A stretch of 12,411 bases of DNA from the NCBI GenBank assembly GCA_902796985.1, contig CADBRC010000219.1:1-12411 (forward strand), given 5' to 3'. This DNA is from an uncultured Spirochaetaceae bacterium (lineage in GTDB: Bacteria > Spirochaetota > Spirochaetia > Treponematales > Treponemataceae). Under the pieces are notes generated by a model. It had not been told where the DNA came from, did not search any database, and saw only the letters and a program-made list of their open reading frames with translations. This document shows, piece by piece, positions 7,004 through 12,411 of this stretch (the first letter of the stretch is position 1; each line of letters begins with the position of its first letter). Both the position numbers and the translations under genes were made by a program.

Positions 7004-7023
7004 CATGAATAGCGAGCCGTCAA
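6995..7023 (-). promoter_or_regulatory. Promoter of the dctPQM operon
   Basis: The minus strand has TTGACG (7023-7018), a 17-base spacer, and TAACAT (7000-6995). The expected transcription start is near 6988, giving a leader of about 35 bases before the dctP ATG. A T-rich stretch lies just upstream of the -35. The matching promoter of gntR has the same boxes and spacing. Confidence 0.75.
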
Positions 7024-7078
7024 GAAAAATTTTCATTTTTCTATAGGCGTTGATTTCAAGCTGTTTCTAGACTTTTTC

Positions 7079-7107
7079 TTGACAGCAGGGATGTACCATG
7101 CTAACAT
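7079..7107 (+). promoter_or_regulatory. Promoter of the gntR-type regulator gene
   Basis: TTGACA (7079-7084) is a perfect -35 consensus, followed after 17 bases by TAACAT (7102-7107). The expected transcription start is near 7114, which leaves a 13-base leader holding the ribosome binding site AGGA (7117-7120). The TTG at 7079, formally an in-frame start for the regulator, is therefore better read as part of the -35 box. Confidence 0.75.
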
Positions 7108-7114
7108 ATCAGTG
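7099..7114. promoter_or_regulatory. Operator palindrome over the gntR -10 box
   Basis: The core GCTAACATATCAGT (7100-7113) fits the palindromic pattern ACTRAYATRTYAGT at 13 of 14 positions and is the reverse complement of the dctP-side site except at its edges. It covers the -10 hexamer 7102-7107 and ends at the expected transcription start, which is the layout for negative autoregulation. The binding protein is inferred. Confidence 0.72.
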
Positions 7115-7126
7115 GCAGGAATGCGG

Positions 7127-7840
7127 ATGAAAGACAGTGAATCAAGCGTGCAGGGCGCGGTATACAGCGCCCTCAGGAACAATATCATGACCCTCCAGCT
7201 CAAGCCAGGTACAGTGATGAGTACCCAGGAAATCGCTCAGAAGCTCGACGTAAGCCGTACGCCGGTACGAGAGGCATTCATCCGTCTCCAGCGTGACGGG
7301 CTGGTAGACATCTACCCGCAGAAGGAGACAGTCGTCTCCCGCATAGACTTCGGGAAAGTTGAGCAGGAACGGTTTGTTCGTGAGAGCCTTGAGTGCGCCA
7401 ATGTAGACCTGCTGCTTGAGAAGTGCGGGCGCAGCAATTTCAGCTGGCTGGAACAGAACCTGGAACAGCAGCATGCCACCGTCAGTTCCTGCAATCACGC
7501 TTCGCTGATGAAGCTGGATAACGCCTTCCACGAATATATGTTCAAAATCACAGGGCAACTTTTCGCATGGACAATTATTGAAGGCACAAGCAACCACTAC
7601 GCCCGCATCCGCATGATGACTGTCTGGGATAAGGATATCATGATGGAGACCGTCCTGCAGCACCAGAAAATCCTGTCCGCCATACAGGAAGGCAGCGCTG
7701 AGTACGCAAAAATCTACATCAAGGCGCACCTGCATCGCCTGGAAAACCAGCTGCAGCAGCTCATAAAGGATTACCCCGGCTACTTTGTCACCGACTCCGT
7801 GCCTGTTACGGAACGGTTTGCAGCCCTGCTTGTACAGTAA
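7127..7840 (+). CDS. GntR-family transcriptional regulator with FCD ligand domain, 237 aa
   Basis: The N-terminal winged helix-turn-helix spans about residues 8-72, with recognition-helix sequence VSRTPVREAFIRLQRDGLV (42-60), the GntR hallmark. The C-terminal all-helical FCD domain (about 78-215) keeps the metal/ligand residues of the family: Asp131 and His135 in DNAFH, His179 in QHQKIL, and His201 in KAHLHRLE. FCD regulators usually bind a small carboxylic or sugar acid that releases them from DNA. The start is set at ATG 7127, six bases after AGGA and downstream of the predicted transcription start. In-frame upstream starts (7079, 7091, 7121) lie in the promoter or leave no room for a ribosome binding site. 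It is transcribed divergently from dctPQM and flanked by two matching operators, so it probably controls both units. The effector is likely the transported compound or its metabolite. Confidence 0.94.
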   Translation: MKDSESSVQGAVYSALRNNIMTLQLKPGTVMSTQEIAQKLDVSRTPVREAFIRLQRDGLVDIYPQKETVVSRIDFGKVEQERFVRESLECANVDLLLEKCGRSNFSWLEQNLEQQHATVSSCNHASLMKLDNAFHEYMFKITGQLFAWTIIEGTSNHYARIRMMTVWDKDIMMETVLQHQKILSAIQEGSAEYAKIYIKAHLHRLENQLQQLIKDYPGYFVTDSVPVTERFAALLVQ

Positions 7841-7856
7841 ACGACAACCGCCGGAG

Positions 7857-8183
7857 CTACATCTCGCTGGCCCGGCTCATGAAGCAGGCGATGCCCTCGG
7901 TCAGGAATTTCTTCCGCATCTTCCGCACAATCGCATATATCTTCTTTGCCTCAGCCTTGTCGCAGAAAATGACGTACATCATGTTCAACTGGGGCCAGAC
8001 CGCATCACCGAGCTTTGGGTCGCTACAGCCTGCCCCCATGACGGACTCAAACTTGGTGAATTTCTTTCCAACCCCTTCTTCCCGGAACGCCTGCTGAAAA
8101 TCCTCCTCGAGGGCCTGCGAGAAAATCAGCTCAAGGCGTACCCTCTGGGGAAAGCCATTCGTTCCGCCGCCATTAGTTTCCAT
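7857..8183 (-). CDS. Small PII-like (ferredoxin-like fold) protein of the RND efflux operon, 108 aa
   Basis: The start is ATG at 8183, six bases after GGAGG; an in-frame ATG seven codons earlier has no such site. The start lies inside the pump gene's last codons (11-base overlap in another frame), so its translation depends on that of the pump. The sequence fits a beta-alpha-beta-beta-alpha-beta order: strand RVRLELIFS (14-22), helix 23-36, loop and strand around KFTKFESVMGAGCS (41-54), strand NMMYVIFC (67-74), helix DKAEAKKIYAIVRKMRKKFL (75-94), and strand EGIACFMS (96-103). The loop motif GAGCSDPKLGDAVWPQLN (50-67) resembles the GxG...P..G...WP..N pattern I associate with small PII-like proteins encoded beside RND pumps. 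A role in sensing or regulating efflux is plausible but not shown by sequence. There is no signal peptide, so it should be cytoplasmic. Confidence 0.8.
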   Translation of the reverse strand: METNGGGTNGFPQRVRLELIFSQALEEDFQQAFREEGVGKKFTKFESVMGAGCSDPKLGDAVWPQLNMMYVIFCDKAEAKKIYAIVRKMRKKFLTEGIACFMSRASEM

Positions 8184-11100
8184 CCAGTACCTCCACGGTG
8201 GCAAGGCTGCCCAGCCGCCTCTTGGAGGCCTGCTCCGCCTTGAGCTCCCTCGCTTTCCGCCTCGCCTCCTTGCGCCTGGCTTTGTTCAGCCTGTGCTTGT
8301 TGACGATGAAGTATATCGACGGCATAAGGAAGAGGGTCATCAGCGAGCCGAAGGTCATTCCGCCGAAGACAGTCAGGCTTATCGGCTGCATCATCTCGCT
8401 TCCCTCCGCCGGGAAGAATGCCATCGGGGCGAGGGAGATGACGGTCGTCAGCGTGCTCATAAGAATCGGGCGCAGGCGGCTCTTGGCGGCCTGAACGCAC
8501 GCCTCCTCCAGCTCCAGCCCCCTCTTGCGCAGCAGGTTAGTGTAGTCCACCAGAACGATTCCGTTGTTTACTATCGTACCTACGAGGACCAGAATTCCCA
8601 TGACGGTGATGATGTTCAGCTGCTGGCCCGTAATCAGGTAAATCATGATGACACCGATGAATGAGAAGGGAATCGTCACAAGTATGATGAAGGGGTCTAT
8701 GAGCGACTCGAACTGGCTTGCCATGACGACGAAGACCAGGGCCGCCGCCATTATGACGATTGCGGCGAAATTCACTACGGACTCAATCATGTCCTCGTAG
8801 TCTCCCGAGAACGTTATAGTTATGTTCTCATCCTTTGGGATGTTGTCGTCCATGACCTGCTTGACCCTGGTCTGCACCTGGTCAAGCGATATTCCCGCCA
8901 CCGGCTCCAGCGTGACGTGCAGCATACGGGCCTGGTTCTCGCGCAGGATAGAGACCGGGGATGTGTCCTCCACGTAGGACGCTATGGAAGAGAGGGGGAC
9001 GCGGACCCCGGAGTTGTTCATGACGAAAATCTGGTCCAGGTCCGAGATTTTGTTCTTGTCCGCCTCGGAAAGCTGCACCACCACGTCTATGTCATCCCCG
9101 CCTTTGGTATAGCGGCTTGCGGTCGTGCCGTTTATCGCGGCGGAAATCTCAGATCCGACCCCGTAGATGTTCAGGCCCATGTCGTAGAGCTTGTCGCGGT
9201 CCACGAAAATCTCCACCTGGGGGAGGCCCTCCTCCAAGTCGGTGCTGACCGACTGCACCACGTCCGTAGCATTCTCATCCAAGACCTTCTTTATCGTCTC
9301 CGCCGTGGAGCGAAGGAGAGTCAGGTCGTTGCTCCGTAAATCTATGCTTATCCCGCCGGAGGACACCCCTGACATGCTGTTGGACGAAAAGCTCAGGCTT
9401 GCCCCGGGGAACATCGAGAAATACTTGCGGAGCTTTGCCTTCGCGCTCGCCTCGTTGTCGTAGCCTTCGAGCCTCTCTGCCTCCGGGTAGAGCGAGTAGG
9501 TGACGGAGGCTGCGTTTGTCTCTGCCGAGGAGGAGAACCAGCCGCTTCCCCCTATGGTGACGGAGGTGTACTTCACGCCCTTGAGCTCTCCCTGGGCCGC
9601 CCTGACGAACTCCCCGACAGTCTCGTTCGTCGTGGAAAGCGACGTTCCCTTGGGCAGGTCAAAGCTCACCGTCACGGTGTCGGACGGGGATGCGGGCATG
9701 AAGATGAAGCCGATGAATTTTATCGCGAACACCGAGCCGAAGAGCGTCAGGATGACAAGGAAGATGAAAAGCCAGCGCAGGTGCAGGACAAAGCGCACCC
9801 CCTTGGCATAAACGCTGTCTATCGCGCCGAATATGCCGTCTATCCTCCTGTTTATCCCGTAGCTTATTCCCCTCCTTCCTTCGGCGAGCCTCGTTATCTT
9901 GAGATACCTGGATGTCAGCACCGGGACAAGCGCGATGGCGACGACGAGGGAGCAGATGAGGGAATAGATTATCGTGAAGGCAAGGTCGTTGAAGAACTGG
10001 CCCATTATGCCCAGCTGAGTCTTGAACAGGAGCATCGGGAGGAAGATGCATACGGAAGTCAGCGTACTCGCAGTGATGGACATAACCATCTCGCGCGAAC
10101 CGAGGATTGCGGCGACAGTCGGCTTGGATCCTTTTTGCGTGTAGGAGAAAATGTTCTCCAGGACGACTATCGAGTTGTCAACGAGCATCCCGATTCCGAG
10201 CAGGAGGCCTCCGAGCGAGATCATATTCAGCGTGATGCCCGTGAAATACATCAAAAGCAGGGTTATGCAGACGGATATCGGGATGGCAAGTCCTATGATT
10301 ATCGTGCTTTTGAAGGAACGAAGGAAGACGAAGAGGACGATGATGGCGAGGGCCGCTCCCATGATGACGGACTTCACGACCTCGGCTATCGTCTGCTCGA
10401 TGATGTCCGTCGTGTTGGAGGTCTCGATTATGTCCACGTCCGAGGGAAGTTCGGTCCTTATGTTCTTCATCGCCGCGCGGACCTTCTTTGCCGCGCTGAC
10501 GGAGTTGGAGCCGCTCTGCTTGGTGACGCTCAGGATGACGCACTGCTCGCCGTCCAGGTATGCGTAGCTGCTCTCGGTCTTGTAGCCCTCGTAAACGTCG
10601 GCTATGTCGCGCAGGCGTATCGTCTTGACTTCCGGGGCTGACATGCCGTCTCCCTGCGCGGCCTTGTAGGACACGACTGTGTTCTTGAGGTCGTCCAGGC
10701 TGGAGTACTTGCCGTTGGTCTTGAGCGTGTAGTTCTTCTCGCCCGTCCGCATCGTACCGCCGGAGGACTGGATATTCTGTGCCCCGATCATCTGGGCAAC
10801 GGTTGAAATTGAAAGCCCGTATGCCTCAAGCCTGTCACGGGGAATGTCCACGTTGACGGACTTGACACGCCCTCCGGAAACGCTCGCGGAGGCAACTCCG
10901 TCTATCTGTTCGAGCCGGGGCTGCACTATGTCCTCCGCATAGTCGCGGAGTTCCTCGGCGGTGCGGTTGCCCTTGAGCGCCAGCGTCATCATAGGCAGCA
11001 TGGACGGGTCGGCCTTTATCGTAATCGGGGTCTCCGCATCGGAAGGCAGGTAGGCGCGCACCAGGTCTATCTTGTCACGTATCTCGTTGGCAGCCTCGTC

Positions 11101-11403
11101 GAGCGATGCGCCGTAGTTCAGCTCCAGTATGACGAGGCTCTGCCCTGCTGATGACTGGGACTGCATCTTCTTGAGCCCGGAAAGCCCCGACAGGGAGGAC
11201 TCCAGCGTGCGCGTCAGGCTCTGCTCCACCTCCTCAGGTCCTGCGTTGGGGTAGCTCGTCATGATCATCATGTAGGGCAGTTCCATGTCGGGGAACATGT
11301 CCATCGGAAGCTTGAGCGTGCAGTATATTCCCAGCGCTATAAGCATGATGAATACGAGGAGGGTCGTGACCGGCTTCTTTACAGCCAGCTCCGAGATGCT
11401 CAT
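8173..11403 (-). CDS. RND-family efflux pump inner-membrane protein (AcrB/BesB type), 1076 aa
   Basis: This is the proton-driven trimeric pump of a tripartite efflux system. The architecture is complete: TM1 at about 11-30, first periplasmic porter region to about 340, TM2-TM6 at about 343-495, TM7 at 543-563, second periplasmic region to about 876, and TM8-TM12 at about 878-1034. The TM4 motif is GIGMLVDNSIVVLENIF (403-419), with Asp409 and Asn410 where AcrB has two aspartates. TM10 has VNNGIVLVDY (945-954), without the AcrB lysine. These features fit the HAE1-type drug-efflux branch of Gram-positives and spirochaetes and not heavy-metal CzcA pumps. The C-terminus is a basic, probably helical tail (about 1037-1063) of roughly 25 residues. 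The start overlaps the adaptor stop as ATGA, with AAGGAGG seven bases upstream. Substrates cannot be predicted. Confidence 0.96.
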   Translation of the reverse strand: MSISELAVKKPVTTLLVFIMLIALGIYCTLKLPMDMFPDMELPYMMIMTSYPNAGPEEVEQSLTRTLESSLSGLSGLKKMQSQSSAGQSLVILELNYGASLDEAANEIRDKIDLVRAYLPSDAETPITIKADPSMLPMMTLALKGNRTAEELRDYAEDIVQPRLEQIDGVASASVSGGRVKSVNVDIPRDRLEAYGLSISTVAQMIGAQNIQSSGGTMRTGEKNYTLKTNGKYSSLDDLKNTVVSYKAAQGDGMSAPEVKTIRLRDIADVYEGYKTESSYAYLDGEQCVILSVTKQSGSNSVSAAKKVRAAMKNIRTELPSDVDIIETSNTTDIIEQTIAEVVKSVIMGAALAIIVLFVFLRSFKSTIIIGLAIPISVCITLLLMYFTGITLNMISLGGLLLGIGMLVDNSIVVLENIFSYTQKGSKPTVAAILGSREMVMSITASTLTSVCIFLPMLLFKTQLGIMGQFFNDLAFTIIYSLICSLVVAIALVPVLTSRYLKITRLAEGRRGISYGINRRIDGIFGAIDSVYAKGVRFVLHLRWLFIFLVILTLFGSVFAIKFIGFIFMPASPSDTVTVSFDLPKGTSLSTTNETVGEFVRAAQGELKGVKYTSVTIGGSGWFSSSAETNAASVTYSLYPEAERLEGYDNEASAKAKLRKYFSMFPGASLSFSSNSMSGVSSGGISIDLRSNDLTLLRSTAETIKKVLDENATDVVQSVSTDLEEGLPQVEIFVDRDKLYDMGLNIYGVGSEISAAINGTTASRYTKGGDDIDVVVQLSEADKNKISDLDQIFVMNNSGVRVPLSSIASYVEDTSPVSILRENQARMLHVTLEPVAGISLDQVQTRVKQVMDDNIPKDENITITFSGDYEDMIESVVNFAAIVIMAAALVFVVMASQFESLIDPFIILVTIPFSFIGVIMIYLITGQQLNIITVMGILVLVGTIVNNGIVLVDYTNLLRKRGLELEEACVQAAKSRLRPILMSTLTTVISLAPMAFFPAEGSEMMQPISLTVFGGMTFGSLMTLFLMPSIYFIVNKHRLNKARRKEARRKARELKAEQASKRRLGSLATVEVLDGN

Positions 11404-12341
11404 TTGCCCGCCTCCTTGCCCTGACTGTCCGCGCCTGTCGAGGATATTACCCTGACCGGCGAGCCGTCGTTGAGCAGGGACTGGCCCTTGCTGACTATCT
11501 CATCCCCGGCGGCAAGACCCTCGGTTATCTCGCACTTGTCATCGACGGTCATCCCCCGGCTGACTTTCTGCAGGCGGGCGACCTGCTGGCCGGAGCCAGG
11601 GACAATCTTGAACACGTAGCTCTCACCTTCCCTCGTGACTATCGTCCCGGCGGGGATGACTATCGCGTTCCTTATGCTGTCCGTTATCAGGCGGATCCTA
11701 GCGTACATACCGACTTTGACGCGGGGATCGGGCGGCGTCAGGCGGAGCTTTATCGCCATCGTGCGGGTCATCGTGTCCAGCACCGGGCTCACCTCTGACA
11801 CCTTCGCGCTGAAGGTCTCGCCTGGGTATGCGTCCAGAGTGACGGAAGCGGACTGCCCCAGCTTGACGCGGCTGACAAAGCGCTCGGCGACGCTCGTCTT
11901 TATCTCCAGGTCGTCGGTCGAGCTTATGCGGGCTATGACCATCGCCTGTGAGACCGTTGCCCCGACCGTCGGCGTGAAGGAGATAATCCTGCCCGACGCA
12001 GGAGCCTTGACAGGGCTTGCCTTATAGGTCATGCCGGGCCGGCTCGCGTCCACGTAGGCTATAATCTCGTCTTTCTTTACCCGTTCGCCGATGGAGACGA
12101 GTATGCGGGTCAGCTTGCCAGCCTGGTCGGGCATCACGTCAACCGAGGCGACGGAAGCGACATCCCCTCCGAACTCCAGGTACTCGTCCAGGTTGCCCCC
12201 GGAAATCCTGTAGGAGTTGACGGCATAGATGACCTCTTCCTCCTCTTCCGCCACCGGGGCGGCGGCCTCTTTCTTCTTGCAGGAGGAAATGCTGAACGCC
12301 GCTATAATGCAGAAGGCTGCAGCAGCTACTGTCTTTCTCAT
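11400..12341 (-). CDS. RND efflux periplasmic adaptor lipoprotein without alpha-hairpin (BesA-like), 313 aa
   Basis: The adaptor links the RND pump to the outer-membrane channel. Residues 1-20 are a lipoprotein signal ending FSISS|C, so Cys21 should be lipidated. An acidic linker (AEEEEE, 31-36) follows. The two lipoyl half-motifs are at about 66-98 (VMPDQAGKLTRILVSIGERVKKDEIIAYV) and 112-140 (KAPASGRIISFTPTVGATV). They are joined by only about a dozen residues, where typical adaptors have a long coiled-coil hairpin. The beta-barrel domain covers about 142-222 and the membrane-proximal domain about 226-300. At 313 residues it is short for the family and close in design to Borrelia BesA, whose structure is known to lack the hairpin. 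GGAGG lies nine bases before the ATG. The gene starts one base after the upstream stop codon and ends overlapping the pump start. Confidence 0.94.
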   Translation of the reverse strand: MRKTVAAAAFCIIAAFSISSCKKKEAAAPVAEEEEEVIYAVNSYRISGGNLDEYLEFGGDVASVASVDVMPDQAGKLTRILVSIGERVKKDEIIAYVDASRPGMTYKASPVKAPASGRIISFTPTVGATVSQAMVIARISSTDDLEIKTSVAERFVSRVKLGQSASVTLDAYPGETFSAKVSEVSPVLDTMTRTMAIKLRLTPPDPRVKVGMYARIRLITDSIRNAIVIPAGTIVTREGESYVFKIVPGSGQQVARLQKVSRGMTVDDKCEITEGLAAGDEIVSKGQSLLNDGSPVRVISSTGADSQGKEAGK

Positions 12342-12342
12342 G

Positions 12343-12411
12343 TTATTTTGCCTCCAAAAAGTCTACGTTCAAAAGCTGCTCCAAATCGAGCAGGGCGGAT
12401 ATGTAGTTGAA
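12343..12411 (-). CDS. C-terminal end of a TolC-like outer-membrane efflux protein (5' part outside window)
   Basis: Only the last 22 codons and the TAA stop are visible. The peptide has the pattern NYISALLDLEQLLNVDF, which matches the end of the last long helix in outer-membrane efflux proteins (Y..AL..LE...N). The stop is one base before the adaptor start, and the adaptor's GGAGG sits inside these last codons. Identity is inferred from this short match plus the position, which gives the channel-adaptor-pump order known from the Borrelia bes operon. Confidence 0.75.
   Translation of the reverse strand, partial: FNYISALLDLEQLLNVDFLEAK

Larger units (their letters stand above)
6988..7114. repeat. 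Mirror-image duplication of the dctP and gntR promoter-operator regions
   Basis: Two sequence blocks recur in inverted orientation about one centre at 7051. The outer blocks are the operator palindromes 6988-7003 and 7099-7114 (14 of 16 identical as reverse complements). The inner blocks are 7016-7029 and 7073-7086 (13 of 14 identical), each reading TTTTTCTTGAC[A/G]GC away from the centre. Spacing between inner and outer blocks is the same on both sides. The AT-rich middle (7030-7072) is not clearly symmetrical. Confidence 0.85.

Noticed and set aside
7142..7735. Minus-strand open frame of 197 codons opposite the GntR-type gene
   Set aside because: The plus-strand frame encodes a clear helix-turn-helix and FCD domain; the opposite frame matches nothing.
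7797..7813. Small dyad TCCGT / ACGGA near the end of the gntR-type gene as a terminator
   Set aside because: The stem has only five pairs, lies inside coding sequence and has no T-tract on either strand.
9781..10641. Plus-strand open frame of 286 codons opposite the RND pump
   Set aside because: It lies wholly antisense to a well-conserved pump gene, and its acidic/basic, Asp-Gly-rich composition is typical of a shadow frame. No motif or ribosome binding site supports it.

Overview
The window looks like chromosome of a spirochaete, most probably a Treponema-like organism of moderate GC. I infer this from three things: a periplasmic adaptor without an alpha-helical hairpin in an outer-membrane-protein/adaptor/RND gene order, as in the Borrelia Bes pump; lipoprotein-type export signals on the extracytoplasmic proteins; and the mix of a TRAP transporter with a GH88 glycuronidase. 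There is no rRNA, tRNA, insertion sequence, CRISPR array or phage gene. Coding density is high, and no gene-free stretch exceeds about 175 bases.

Region 1 (1-3981, minus strand) is a tightly packed cluster read in the order rsmA/ksgA, yggS, a GH88 unsaturated glucuronyl hydrolase, an unrecognised exported/membrane protein, and a RluD-type pseudouridine synthase that runs off the left edge. Gaps are 35, 10, -17 and 2 bases. rsmA has a promoter-like sequence placed so that its mRNA would start at or next to the ATG.

Region 2 (4057-7840) is a TRAP transporter operon (dctP-dctQ-dctM, minus strand) and a divergent GntR/FCD regulator gene (plus strand). The 173-base gap between the dctP and gntR start codons is the most informative stretch in the window. 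It holds two head-to-head promoters that are near copies of each other (TTGAC[A/G], 17-base spacer, TAACAT). Each -10 box lies inside a near-identical 16-base palindrome, and the whole arrangement has dyad symmetry about position 7051. The simplest reading is that the GntR protein represses both its own gene and the transporter operon by covering the -10 boxes. A terminator-like hairpin with a T-tract lies between dctP and dctQ and would favour binding-protein synthesis over the membrane subunits. A second hairpin ends the operon after dctM.

Region 3 (7857-12411, minus strand) is a tripartite RND efflux operon: the last 22 codons of a TolC-like outer-membrane protein, a short lipoprotein adaptor, a 1076-residue RND pump, and a small protein with a PII-like/ferredoxin-like pattern whose start codon lies inside the pump's last codons. 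Its promoter lies beyond the right edge. It converges on gntR with a 16-base gap and no visible terminator.

Most of this is recognisable biology. I see no wholly new system. The points that deserve attention are the mirrored promoter-operator pair, the small PII-like partner coupled to the pump, the hairpin-less adaptor, and the glycuronidase with a replaced active-site histidine inside a housekeeping cluster.
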